Assembly (NCBI GenBank): GCA_036873755.1
Contig: JAVTVY010010516.1
Location: 372,001 to 436,000 of the forward strand
Direction: 5' to 3'
From: Hanleya hanleyi
Lineage: Eukaryota > Mollusca > Polyplacophora > Lepidopleurida > Hanleyidae
DNA length: 64,000 bases
A model generated the notes under the pieces. It saw only the letters and a program-made list of their open reading frames with translations, ran no database searches and had not been told where the DNA came from. The position numbers and the translations under genes are program-made. Shown here piece after piece: positions 8,958 through 20,300 of the stretch; position 1 is the first letter of the stretch, and each line of letters opens with the position of its first letter.

Positions 8958-11900
8958 TCAGTTGTCTCTTACATGTTGGTTTGGAAATAGCGAGATAGCA
9001 CTGACCTTAGCATCTACAGGCTTTACTTGACCCTGACCTACAACATGACCCAAGAATGTCACACGTGCATGTCCAAATTCACTTTTTCCAAGGTTGACTG
9101 TCAGCTTGGCGTCACTCAGTCGATTGAACAGTGCGCGAATTCTCAGTAGATGATCTTCCCATGTATCGCTGTAGACAATGACGTCATCAATGTAAGTCTC
9201 ACATCCTTCCAAACCGGAAGTAACACGGTTGATGAGACGCTGGAACGTGGCTGGAGAATTTTTCATTCCAAATGGCATAACTTTGTACTGGAACAGACCC
9301 TCCGGAGTGACGAATGCTGATATCTCCTTCGCACGATCTGTCAGTGGAACTTGCCAAAATCCTTTCAGAAGATCAAACTTTGACACGAACTTGGCACTTC
9401 CCACTTTATCAATGCAATCGTCAATGCGTGGAATAGGGAATGTGTCTGTTTTGGTCAATGTATTCACCTTTCTGTGGTCAGTACACATCCTGTAACTGCC
9501 ATCCGGCTTTGGAACGAGGATACAAGTTGAACTCCAGTTACTATTACTTGGTTCAACGAAGTCATTGTCCAATAAATACTGAATCTCTTTTTTCAGGTAG
9601 TTTTGTTTAAAGGGATTCAAACGATATGGGTGCTGCTTCACTGGATTAGAATCTCCGACATCGACGTCATGTGAAATTGTATCAGTCCGAGTAGGAATGT
9701 CGGGAAACAAATGTTCATATTGACTGAGCAGAGTTCGAAGTTCTTCCTGACGCGCTGGCTCGAGATGACACAACTTGGAATCCAAATTAAGTAGAATGTC
9801 AGAGTTCTGTAATTTCGCCGCTGTCATGGGCTCTTCACAAGTTTCATTAGTATCAGGGTCAGGACTAACTACACTTACAGGATGGACAGTACTGTTAGTG
9901 CTATCTCTGTCGATGTATAACTTTAACATATTTACATGGCATAACTGTTTGCTTTTACGCCTGTCAGGAGTCTGAACTACATAATTAAGGTCACTTAGTT
10001 TCTTTTCAATGACATAAGGACCATAATATCTAGCCTTAAGTGGATTACCAGGAATAGGCAGAAAAGCCAGAACCTTCTCACCAGGTTTGAAACTTCGTTT
10101 AAGGACATGTTTATCATAGGTTATTTTCATACCTTTTTGAGCTGACTTTAAATTTGACATGGCCAAATCACGTGCTTTGGTCAACCTGGTGCGAAAGTCC
10201 GACACATATTGTAAGAGACTACATGAGTCAAGCTCACTGTCTAGGAACTTTTCCTTTAGCAGTTTAAGGGGTTCTCTAACTGTATGACCAAAGACTAATT
10301 CAAATGGACTGAAGCCTAAAGACTCTTGAACAGACTCTCTAACAGCAAACAATAACAAATGTATGCCTTCATCCCAGTCTTTTTCAGTGTCAAAACAATA
10401 AATCCTAATCATGTTCTTTAATGTTTGGTGGAATCTTTCTAATGCGCCTTGGCTTTCTGGGTGGTATGCAGATGATTTGTAGTGCTGTATTCCCAATTCA
10501 TGCATGACTTGTTGAAAGATTCCTGACATGAAATTAGATCCCTGATCAGACTGAACAGACTGGGGTAGGCCGACAAGTGTGAAAAACTTAACTAAGGTCT
10601 TAACAATAGTTTTTGCCTTAATATTCCGTAAAGGAATGGCCTCAGGGAACCTGGTTGAAGCACACATGATTGTTAACATGTATTGATTGCCTGACTTTGT
10701 TTTTGGTAATGGACCGACACAATCTATAATCACCCTACTAAAGGCTTCCCCAAATGCAGGGATTGGTTGTAGAGGGGCCTTTGGCATGGTTTGGTTAGGT
10801 TTTCCTACCATTTGACATGTGTGGCATGACCTACAAAATTCAACAACATCTTTCTTTAAATTTGGCCAATAGAAATGATTTAGAATTTTGTAGTATGTTT
10901 TGTTAACACCTAAATGGCCTGAAAGATGTGTTTCATGGGCTAGTCTGAGGATATCTAAACGATATGATTTTGGTACCACAATCTGATACTTAACTGCCCA
11001 CTCATCATCAGGTGACACATCTGGCGGTCGCCATTTGCGCATAAGAACACCATTCTTACAAAAGTAACACACAGGCTCTTGAGTTACATCACACTCATCT
11101 ACTGCCTTGTCAAATAACTTGGAAATGTCCTTGTCACTATGTTGTTCATTAACCAGCTGTGATTTTGAAATTTTGTCATTAGAACATTCCAATTTGCTAT
11201 CCAAATGTGGCTTATCAGCCTCATCATTTAAACACACAAAGGTGTCGGCCAAACAAACGTCATCGATGACGTCATCTTTAAGAGCCTTTTCAGACTCCTC
11301 AGCCAATTTACTCATGGCTCTAGTAACTGCACAAGCAGGATACAAACTTTGAATTTCGTCTTCAACTGGATCATGAATCTGATCCAAACAAGGCCTGTCA
11401 GTTACAATCGGGTTAACCCCGACCTTATCTCCCGCAAGATCATTGCCAAGAAGTAATTGTACACCCTCAAACGGTAAACTACCTTTAATACCCACCGTAA
11501 CAGGTCCAGAAATCAAGTCGGAAGACAGATGAATGTTATGGAGCGGAACGGGTGTATAATTTACAGAATCTACCCCTTTAATCAGGACATTACTGCCTGC
11601 AGATGAAGAATCAGAAAACGGCAAAATATCTGCCAACAAAAGCGACTGGGACGCGCCCGTATCTCGCAAAATCTTCACAGGAGTAGCATTAGAAAAATCA
11701 CTTGAAAGTGATACAAAACCATTGTGGATAAATGGTTCAAAAATCTCCATAACAGGATTTGAAAAACTGTCAACCTTATCCTTGATAGAACTAATAGGAA
11801 CAGTGTCCTTGGCCATCTTAACGTCATATACATTATGAACGTCAACAGATCTTGAAGTGAGGAAACCACTAGGCTTTTGAAAGGCTTGATCTTGTTGTCT

Positions 11901-13127
11901 TTTTTTCAATTTAAAACAGTTAGCCATCAAGTGGCTGTCCTTTTTACAGTAGCTGCAAACGGGAGATTTATTTTGAGTGTTAAAAGTGGGTGACTGAGAC
12001 TTTGTGTTTGACCTTTGACCTTTGTAACTGGGGTTAAAAGTTTTAGGCCTTGAGAAAGAACTGGATTTGTTACCTGAGATGTTAGACTGGAATGAACTGG
12101 GCTTAACAGCATTGACAAATGATAATTTGTGTGTCAGAGCGTATTCATCAGCAAATCGGGCTGCTTCGTCTAAAGTGTTGGCATTCTTTTCATCAAGAAA
12201 TGTTCTAATATTACCATGGATACACCTTTTAAATTCCTCTACTAGCATAAGCTGTCTGGCGTTTTCAAAGTTGTTGTCAATTTTAACCGAAGCACACCAC
12301 CTATCAAATAACTGTTCTTTTGAACGAGCAAATTCTACATGAGTCTGAGAGTTTTCTTTTTCACAACTACGAAACTTTTGTCTATAAGCTTCAGGAACTA
12401 ATTCATAACCTTTGAGGATTAAATCCTTCACCATATCATAATTTGATGCTTGCTCTACCGTCAATTGAGTGTAAATGTCCCTTGCCTTTCCGATCAAAAC
12501 ACTTTGAAGAAGTAAACTCCAATTTTCTTTCGGCCAGTTTAAATTTTCAGCAATTTTCTCAAAATGCAGAAAATATTGATCAACTTCTTTTTCCTGAAAT
12601 GGTGGGACGAGACGTATTTGACGAGCTGCATCAAATTTTGATTGTGATTGTACAGGTGCATCTGCAGGAGGATCTGTTCGCGACTGTAATTCCAAATGTT
12701 TCATTTCTAACTGAAACTGTCTATCTTTCTCTTCTCTCTCTAACTGAAACTGTCTTTCTTTCTCTTCTCTTTCTCTCTCTAACTGAAACCGTCTTTCTTT
12801 CTCTTCTCTTCCTCGCTCTAACTGAAACTGTCTTTCTTCCCTTTCTCTTTCTAATTCTAATTTCTTTAATTCCAGCTGATTTTGCAATTCTAATTTCTTT
12901 ATTTCCAAATAATCAGCTGTTTCCTCAGTTAAATCAAAATCACTTTCATCCCAAAGTTGTTTGCTAACAAAATGTTTAATAATGAGTTTCTTAATTTCTT
13001 GCTTTCTCCAAGATGTTTTAACTTTAAATTGTAGGAATTTACACAGCACGAACAAATCCTCTTTGCGTAGTTCGTCAAATTCCTCCTGACCAGGCATTGA
13101 AGCAAACTGTGCTGGGTCAAAAGACAT
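8958..13127 (-). CDS. Gag-protease-integrase-RT polyprotein (Gmr1-like Gypsy)
   Basis: 1389 codons, starting at the ATG at 13127 near the 5' LTR. Order by approximate residue: Glu/Arg/Gln-rich coiled coil (73-150, heptad-like LEREREEKERQFQ); capsid-like region resembling the SCAN family (170-330); CCHC zinc knuckle CSYCKKDSHLMANC (~390); aspartic protease LRDTGAS (~490); H2C2 integrase zinc finger (~730-780, HLSGHLG...CRSCHTCQ); integrase core with Asp in IIDCVG, Asp in QSDQGSN and Glu in GALERFHQ (~800-900); RT (~1150-1380) with SKFDLLKGFWQVPL, MPFGMKNSPATFQ and TYIDDV. It copies the element's RNA and integrates the cDNA. The RT end is lost to a frameshift near 8990, and RNase H continues in another frame. 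Confidence 0.95.
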   Translation of the reverse strand: MSFDPAQFASMPGQEEFDELRKEDLFVLCKFLQFKVKTSWRKQEIKKLIIKHFVSKQLWDESDFDLTEETADYLEIKKLELQNQLELKKLELEREREERQFQLERGREEKERRFQLEREREEKERQFQLEREEKDRQFQLEMKHLELQSRTDPPADAPVQSQSKFDAARQIRLVPPFQEKEVDQYFLHFEKIAENLNWPKENWSLLLQSVLIGKARDIYTQLTVEQASNYDMVKDLILKGYELVPEAYRQKFRSCEKENSQTHVEFARSKEQLFDRWCASVKIDNNFENARQLMLVEEFKRCIHGNIRTFLDEKNANTLDEAARFADEYALTHKLSFVNAVKPSSFQSNISGNKSSSFSRPKTFNPSYKGQRSNTKSQSPTFNTQNKSPVCSYCKKDSHLMANCFKLKKRQQDQAFQKPSGFLTSRSVDVHNVYDVKMAKDTVPISSIKDKVDSFSNPVMEIFEPFIHNGFVSLSSDFSNATPVKILRDTGASQSLLLADILPFSDSSSAGSNVLIKGVDSVNYTPVPLHNIHLSSDLISGPVTVGIKGSLPFEGVQLLLGNDLAGDKVGVNPIVTDRPCLDQIHDPVEDEIQSLYPACAVTRAMSKLAEESEKALKDDVIDDVCLADTFVCLNDEADKPHLDSKLECSNDKISKSQLVNEQHSDKDISKLFDKAVDECDVTQEPVCYFCKNGVLMRKWRPPDVSPDDEWAVKYQIVVPKSYRLDILRLAHETHLSGHLGVNKTYYKILNHFYWPNLKKDVVEFCRSCHTCQMVGKPNQTMPKAPLQPIPAFGEAFSRVIIDCVGPLPKTKSGNQYMLTIMCASTRFPEAIPLRNIKAKTIVKTLVKFFTLVGLPQSVQSDQGSNFMSGIFQQVMHELGIQHYKSSAYHPESQGALERFHQTLKNMIRIYCFDTEKDWDEGIHLLLFAVRESVQESLGFSPFELVFGHTVREPLKLLKEKFLDSELDSCSLLQYVSDFRTRLTKARDLAMSNLKSAQKGMKITYDKHVLKRSFKPGEKVLAFLPIPGNPLKARYYGPYVIEKKLSDLNYVVQTPDRRKSKQLCHVNMLKLYIDRDSTNSTVHPVSVVSPDPDTNETCEEPMTAAKLQNSDILLNLDSKLCHLEPARQEELRTLLSQYEHLFPDIPTRTDTISHDVDVGDSNPVKQHPYRLNPFKQNYLKKEIQYLLDNDFVEPSNSNWSSTCILVPKPDGSYRMCTDHRKVNTLTKTDTFPIPRIDDCIDKVGSAKFVSKFDLLKGFWQVPLTDRAKEISAFVTPEGLFQYKVMPFGMKNSPATFQRLINRVTSGLEGCETYIDDVIVYSDTWEDHLLRIRALFNRLSDAKLTVNLGKSEFGHARVTFLGHVVGQGQVKPVDAKVSAISLFPNQHVRDN

Positions 13128-13237
13128 GCTGATAATATACTACTACTCGACTTCACAAATTCAGACAATGTATCAATTTAGAACTACGTTGCAAAGCTGG
13201 AATGTAAACAAAGCTCGCGGACAGGGCCCCCAATTTC

Positions 13238-14170
13238 TGTTACGTCTAAACGATAATAGAAAAACGCAACAGAAAGATTTGTGAAGTCGAGTATTAACAG
13301 TAAAATATTTATTTACAATACTAAAATCATATACAAATTAAGTTCGGTCAATATAGCAAACAAACGTCAAATAAAATCTTACTGTTCAATGTTATACCGG
13401 TGTATCTCTCGAAGTTCGTATCAACGTACAAATCTCTATACAGTTCGTGACGTGTAGAAATCGCGTTCCTGTATCTCCACAGTCAATAACGCTCAGCTGT
13501 TGTCCAGTTTTCGTCAGTACAATAACGTAGATAAAACCGCAGTCAAACACACAAGGGTAATCCAACAGGAATACAATCTAGCAGTCAGCACAATCTCAGT
13601 CAATAATCTCCGGTAACGTTAATGTCCAGTTATGCACCCAATTGAAACCGTTCGAATCTCCTCCTCGATCACTAAACTTCGAGCAATTTATACTTTATCG
13701 GGAATTCGAGATTATTCTATCAGATCAAGAAACTTCCATCGGTACAACAATGACGTAAGATTTAACCCAGATAAGATTACAACAACTACGAGAAAGTTCG
13801 ACATAATTAACCCAGATAAACAAGTGCTTTCTCATTCCAGAAACTTCAAGAATGTTTAATATTGAATACAATGAAGATCTATATGTACAGATGGCGCTCC
13901 GCACAGGTCATACGGGCCTCCCGATGCATGTATAGATGGCGCTATGCACAAACCCCTCAGGGTCATACGGGCTGTACGCAGAACAGCCATTTGCAATCAT
14001 AGAATCTTCTAGAAAACACTAGTCGGACAACTCACACAATTCACTCACGATAAATCGGTCACGATTACGAGAAAATTCCATGAATACAACAGAACGTAAA
14101 CATGTTTACCTCAGGTCTATCATTCTAGAAATATCCTCAGTGTTTAACTTTATACTGTAAGACTATGACA
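13238..14170 (-). repeat. 5' LTR of the Gypsy element
   Basis: 933 bp, starting TGTTACGTCT on the + strand and ending TATGACA. On the minus strand it is followed by GAAATTGGGGGCCCTGTCC, where a tRNA primer site would be expected; I cannot name the tRNA. Confidence 0.95.
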
Positions 14171-15362
14171 ATAAACATACACGCATACATGCACACGTGT
14201 ACACACACACGCAAGCCCACCCACACACACGCGTACACACACGCAAGCACACGCACACACACGCACACAGACGTATACACAGACACATACACACAGACAC
14301 ATACACACAGACGCATACACACACATACACACGTACCCACACACACACACGCACACACAGATGCATACACACAGACGCACACATGCATACACACACAATA
14401 TGACTGACTATTCACATGCAGGACATGAGAGCTTCTGACCTGGACCTGATAGAAGGCCGGGATAGTGGAACATTCGTGAACATCCTAGGGTACAGGGTTC
14501 ACCACAGGAGCGTGCGCCTGCATACGGAGATACACACATAGACGCATACACACACATGCATACACACCCGCACACACACGCATACACACGCATACACACA
14601 CGCACACCCACACATACACACACCTGCGCATATACACACACACACACACACACACACAGACGCATACACACTCGCACGCATACACACACGCTTACGCACT
14701 TGCATACACACACACGCACGCATACACACACGCATACAGACAGGCATACACACACACACGTACACACAGACGCATGCACAAATGCATACACAGACACACA
14801 CGCATACACACACGCACACACACACATACACACACTCACACGCATACACAGACGAATACACACACATACACGCATACACACACACACGCACATACACGCA
14901 TACACATACACACAGACGCATACACGCACATACACACATACACGCACACGCATACAAACACACATACACATACACGCACACGCATACACACATACACATA
15001 CACGCACACGCGTACATACGCACACACGCAAGCACACTCACGCGTACACACACGCAAGCACACACACACGCACTCAGACGTATACACACAGACGCATACA
15101 CACATACACACAGACACATACCCACAGACACATACACACGTACACACACACACACACACAGACGCACACATGCACACACACACAATATGACTGACTATTC
15201 ACATGCAGGACATGAGAGCTTCTGGACCTGGGCCTGTTAGAAGGCCGGGATGGTGGAACAGTCGTGAACATGCTAGGGTACAGGATGCACCACAGGAGCG
15301 TGCACCTGCATACGGCGACACACACACGCACACACGCACACACACACGCGCGCGCGCGCGAA
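14171..15362 (+). repeat. CA microsatellite with two ~138-bp modules
   Basis: CA arrays at 14175-14399 and 14538-15185, separated by two direct copies of a module beginning ATATGACTGACTATTCAC (14400-14537 and 15186-15320). It ends in CA/CG alternation (15321-15361). It is the inverted counterpart of 5038-5917. Thr/His-rich frames here are artefacts. Confidence 0.92.
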
Positions 15363-18300
15363 TACTCTCATTGCGACTTGCGCCGCTGGGTCAAAAGGGC
15401 TCGAAATGCGCTTTTATACTACTAATCCTTCCTTCACTCCCCTAAAATGCCCACTTTCGCTATTACTCGTACTGATGACGTCACCGATGACGTCACAGAT
15501 GCTGTGGACATCTCTCAAATCGTGGTCTACACCCCGAGAGCTACAAGATGACACCCCCTCGACGCATTCGAACCAAGGATGGTCCACCCCTACCGCAAAA
15601 TGCCCACTTTCGCTACTACTCCTACTTATGACGTCATCAATGACGTCACAGATGCTGTAGACATCCCTCAAATCGAGGTCTGCACCCCGAAGGCTACAAG
15701 ATGACACCTCCCACGACGCATTCGGACCAACGATGGTCCATCTCTACTCCAAATACCTTCCTTCACTGCCCCAAAATGCCCACTTTCGCTACTACTCGTA
15801 CTGATGACGTCAACAATGACGTCACAGATGACGCAAACATCCCTCAAATGGAGATGTACACCACGAAAGCTACAAGATGACGCCTCCACGACACAATCGG
15901 ACCAAGGATGGTCCCTCTCTACCCCAAATACCTTCCTGCACTTTCCTAAAATGCCCACTTTGGCTACTACTCGTACTGATGACGTCATCGATGACGTCAC
16001 AGATAACGGGAACATCCCTCAAATGGGGCTATACACCCCGAGAGCTACAAGATAACACCTCCCACGACACAATCGGACCAAGGATGGTCCCTCTCTACCC
16101 CAAACACACCTCCACGCAGCCCCAAAATGGCCACTTTACTTACTACACCCAACTGCGCATGCGCAGGTTGACGCGACTTGCACTAAAAAACACACCAGTC
16201 TGACTCTACCCCACACAAGCTTCACTTTGACGCCTCCCACGACCCATTTGGACCCATAGTGGTCCATCTCTACCCCAAACACACCCCCACATACCCCCCA
16301 ACATGCCTGCTTTCTATACTATGGCCAGACTGCGCATGCTCAGAATATTGAAAACGGACGAACCATTAGTCCAGTCGGATACTCCTCCACGAGAGCTTCA
16401 AAATAAGACCTCATACGACACCATAGGATCATTAGGGGCTCACCTAGACCCCAAAACGTCCACTCCGTATGGACCTATACACCCATAGCCAGTATGGGGC
16501 TATATGGATCTACCCAGGCCTCGGTGAACTTTTTCCAAAAATTTCACCGTTTCGCTTCGAAACCCTCCCCATCGTGTTCTAAATGACGAGACGTGAAAAA
16601 CGAATCCAAACAACCCATATCACAATGAACGTATGTGAATTTCCCAGGTTGAACCTATACTTCCATATAGCCAGTATGGAGCTATATGGGCCTATCCACA
16701 CATACCCGGTACTTTTCCAAAAATTTCACCGTTTCGCTTCGAAACCCTTCCCATCGTGTTCTAAATGACGAGACGTGAAAAACAAGACCAAACAACCCAT
16801 ATCACAATGAACGTGTGTGAATTTCCCAGGTTGAACCTATACCCCTATATAGCCAGTATGGGACTATATGGGCTATATGGTACTTTTCCAAAAATTTCAC
16901 CGTTGCGCTCCGAGACCCTTCCCATCGTGTTCTAAATGACGAGACGTGAAAAACAAATCCAAACAACCCATATCACAATGAACGTGTGTGAATTTCCCAG
17001 GTTGAATCATACCCCCATATAGCCAGTATGGGACTATATGGGCTATATGGTACTTTTCCAAAAATTTCACCGTTGCGCTCCGAGACCCTTCCCATCGTGT
17101 TCTAAATGACGAGACGTGAAAAACAAATCCAAACAACCCATATCACAATGAACGTGTGTGAATTTCTCAGGTTGAACCTATACCCCAATATAGCCAGCCT
17201 ATAGGCCACCCCTCCCATCGTGTTTTTCTTGGCGAGACGAGAAAAACGAGACCCCACAACCCATAGTAAAGCCCACGAAAAAAAATGACCATCCCCATAC
17301 CCCATACAGGCATTTTCCCTTATATTGTATAATACAGACCCCTATTGTAGGGGTAAAGTCCGAGTTCCGCTTTTTATATTTTCGGAAAAAAATCCTAATT
17401 TTACATGTACCCATCCCATTGACTTGATAGGCAGGCCCCGATAAGCCCGGGGACCGATATTAGCCCTTTGGGATAGGGTTGATAGGGTTTTCCCCTATTT
17501 TAGGGGTAAAGTCCGTGTTCCGCTTTTTATATTTTCGGGGGAAAATCCTAATTTTACATGCACCCACCCCATTGACTTGATAGGCAGGCCCCGATAAGCC
17601 GGGGGACCGATATTAGCCCTTTGGGATAGGGTTGATAGGGGTTTTCCCCTATTTTAGGGGTAAAGTCCGTGTTCCGCTTTTTATATTTTCGGGGGAAAAT
17701 CCTAATTTTACATGCACCCACCTCATTGACTTGATAGGCAGGCCTCGATAAGCCCGGGGACCGATATTAGCCCTTTTGGCTAGAGTTGATAAGGGTTTTC
17801 CCCTATTTTAGGGGTAAAGTCCGTGTTTCGCTTTTTATATTTTCGGGAAAAAATCCTAATTTTACATGCACCCACCCATGACTGAATGGCCCTCGAGGCG
17901 CGCTCCACTTTGACACCTCACTCGACCCATTAGGTCCACTAGGGACCCACCCCGGTCACAAAACGTCTATTCCCACACTCTTTTTAGGCATTCCCCGTAT
18001 ACATTAACATTGGAAGTCACTTGGTTGACATGGGACTACTTTCTGTCCGCGGAAGTGACGGCATCACCACCAGACCGCGGAGGAATACAAAGGTTAAAGG
18101 TTACCGGAACTACTTTTGACCTACACGTGACCTTGAGCTGGTGGCGCCCCCTGGCACCACAGAGGTGAAAGGCGATGTGGCGCCCCCCATACTTTGGCGC
18201 AGCAGCCACCCATGACTGGATGCGCCTTCACGAATGCTTCACTTTGATACCTCACTCGACCCAATGGGACCAATAGTGGCCCACCTAGACCCCAAAACGT

Positions 18301-18571
18301 ATATTCCCATACTCTGTTTAGGCATTCCCGTATACATTAACATTGGAAGTCACTTGGTTGACATGGAACTACTTTCTGTCCGCGGAAGTGACCGCATGAT
18401 CACCAGACCGCATCACTGCGGATGAATTCGAGGTCAAAAGTCATGTGCACTTGACCTCCACGTGACCACCCCGTGACCTCCATGAAATGCGCAAAAGGTC
18501 AAAAGGGTCAAATGCCCTTAAATGCGCTTTTCTACTACGAAATGTGGCTTTAAAAGGGTTTTCTATACTAC
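15363..18571 (-). repeat. Foldback right arm (non-microsatellite part)
   Basis: Reverse complement of 406-5037. In order: CRE-bearing 176-bp units (15440-16060), a unique link (16060-16540), four ~175-bp units each containing CCCATCGTGTTCTAAATGAC (16568, 16750, 16921, 17091), about four 153-bp units (17345-17870), and the terminal segment. From 15904 onward it is also present in the tandem duplicate at 20301-22959. Confidence 0.85.
15440..16060 (-). repeat. CRE-bearing ~176-bp tandem repeat (right arm)
   Basis: Four units, each with two TGACGTCA sites 12 bp apart (near 15476, 15630, 15804 and 15980), mirroring 4297-4975. The last pair is also present in the tandem duplicate near 20377. Confidence 0.85.
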
Positions 18572-20290
18572 TAAGAACATTCCTCCCCAAGCCCGCTTTG
18601 ACGCTGACTACACATACGATTTTTCCCTAAACCTGCCTTGACATTGGACTTCACATACGTTCCTTCCTCACCCCGACCTGACACTCGACACCTCGCTTTG
18701 ACAATATACTACACATACATTCCTCACTACCCACTCTGAAACTTTGTTAATTAATGTTTTGGTAAGGAAAATCTAATTAGTATATAGTTTTGATAGCTGA
18801 AATGTACTTTACTCTAATAGTAGGTGCATAACTAACCCGAAGTCGTAAGCCCAGTTTGACTAGGCATCTTTGACACTCTACTGGACATAGATACATTTAC
18901 AAGCGTCTAGTCCGTCATTCAAGATTCAGCCGTCGTCCGCATTCATAATTGACGGCCCCTAGCCCCGGGTTAAGCGGAATTAGACGCAAGTTACGAAACG
19001 TACCGCCATAGATCTTGCACGCTATACTCGTCTTTTGCTACCCGCATGCGATATCTATCGCCAAATTTGAGAAACTTCGAGCGCTGGCGCTTGATGATAT
19101 AGCCCTGTTTTACAAGTTTCTGCAAGAATGTTTTGTGACGTTGATAAAAATCGCCACATTTAACACAGGATCTAGCAAATGCTACTAGGTGAGATATGTA
19201 TAAGCCATATTTCTGTCCAGATAGTTTACGATATCGAAATTGTCATCTATTTTGTCGTAAAATCGTAAACACTGGACTACACTTACCCCATTTTGAGACT
19301 GGACAATACATCTCAATTCCTCCCTATCCCCGCTTTGATACTGGACTACACTTGCATCTCTCTCTAAGCCCGTTTTGACACTTGACTAAACAAACATTCT
19401 TTCCTAACCCACTTTGAAACCTAGCTACTTAACGTTTTCGTAAGAGAAGTATTAGTATATAAATTTGATAGATGAAATGTACTTTTAACCTGATAGCAGA
19501 GAAGCATACATCACAGTAATTTGTAACCCCATTTGAGAGTTGACTATACATCTTTGATACTCGATTAGACACACGTTTAAATATTTTATCTCGCCTTACG
19601 AAGTGGGGGTGAGAGGAAGTCATCATCGGTGTCGGTGTCCCTTCCATGGAACTGATGAGGCTTTTGGTTTAACAAACGGGGAAACAAAATCCAGAAATTT
19701 TCAGAAAAAAGATATACACATATGTTCCCCCCAAACGACTTTGACGCTGCCCTGCACATATGTACTCAGTCGTGAAATGTACTTTAAAGTAAAAGAAGAT
19801 AATTAACCCTACGTCTTAACCCCGCTTTGACAATGGACTACCCATACGTTCTACCCTAACCCAGCTTTGAAACTGAGCAACACTTACGTTCCTCCCTAAC
19901 AACGCTTTGACACTGGATGACACGTACATTTCTCCCTAATGCCGCAATGAAACTGGACTAGAAGAACATTCCTCCCTAACCCCGCTGTGACACTGACTAC
20001 ACTCAAGTTCCTCCCTAAACCTGCTTTGGCACTGGACTAAACATACGTTTCTCCTTAACCCTGATCTGACACCGGTCTACATAAACATTCCTCCATAATC
20101 CCGCTTTGACAATGGATTACACGTACATTCCTCACTACCCACTTTGAAACTTATTTAACGGTTTGGCGAGGAAAGTATATTAGTATATAATTTTGATAGC
20201 TGAAATGCACTTCAAACTGATAGTAGAGGAGCATAACCAACCCTAAGCCCTAACCCCAGTTTGACTAGACACCTTTGACACTCGATTAGA
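18572..20290 (+). repeat. ~41-bp minisatellite with AT-rich spacers, copy A flank
   Basis: Minisatellite units alternate with an ~75-bp AT-rich spacer containing TTGATAGCTGAAATGTAC (18790, 19468, 20190). Interrupted by a Penelope-like fragment at 18893-19275. Confidence 0.85.
18893..19275 (-). mobile_element. Penelope-like element 3' fragment
   Basis: The reverse complement matches 29590-29900 plus 30335-30395 of the copy at 27946-30400: GCTAGGGGCCGT, the codons for IAKYERSVQDLWRYV, and the sequence around CGATATCGTAAACTATC. Only the C-terminal end and 3' region are present. A duplicate lies at 23293-23665. Confidence 0.8.
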
Positions 20291-20300
20291 CATAGATGAC

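Larger units (their letters stand above)
7344..14170 (-). mobile_element. Ty3/Gypsy LTR retrotransposon, Gmr1-like domain order
   Basis: A 6.8-kb element on the minus strand with two 933-bp LTRs (7344-8276 and 13238-14170), 4-bp target duplication ATAA, a purine-rich tract next to the downstream LTR, and a long gag-pro-int-RT frame followed by RNase H. Integrase lies before reverse transcriptase, the reverse of normal Gypsy order and typical of Gmr1-like elements. The LTRs differ at only about five positions by eye, so insertion was recent. The polyprotein frame is broken near 8990 (frameshift) and at 8929-8931 (stop). Confidence 0.93.
406..18571. mobile_element. Giant foldback (long inverted repeat) element, interrupted by a Gypsy retrotransposon
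   Basis: The outermost sequence starts GTAGTATAGAAAACCC and ends with its reverse complement GGGTTTTCTATACTAC. The first ~180 bp of the two arms match essentially perfectly. Flanks are minisatellite on both sides, with CAAGAACA (398-405) and TAAGAACA (18572-18579) as a likely 8-bp target duplication with one mismatch. Arms are modular and differ in repeat copy number, so they align with gaps. Subtracting the 6.8-kb retrotransposon, the element is about 11.3 kb. No transposase-like frame is visible, so it is probably non-autonomous. Superfamily unknown; an 8-bp duplication would fit hAT-like integration, but the ends do not look like typical hAT ends. Confidence 0.7.
15904..20300 (+). repeat. 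Tandem segmental duplication, copy A (4397 bp)
   Basis: Starts inside a CRE unit (AAGGATGGTCCC) and ends in minisatellite at CATAGATGAC. It is near-identical to 20301-24700. Differences seen include a C/T near 15985 versus 20382, G/C at 18265 versus 22663, and small indels near 18470 and 19285. Confidence 0.95.

Noticed and set aside
12443..12967. 174-codon plus-strand frame opposite gag
   Set aside because: Antisense shadow of the coiled-coil Gag region (Leu/Ser/Thr repeats mirroring Glu/Arg/Gln repeats).
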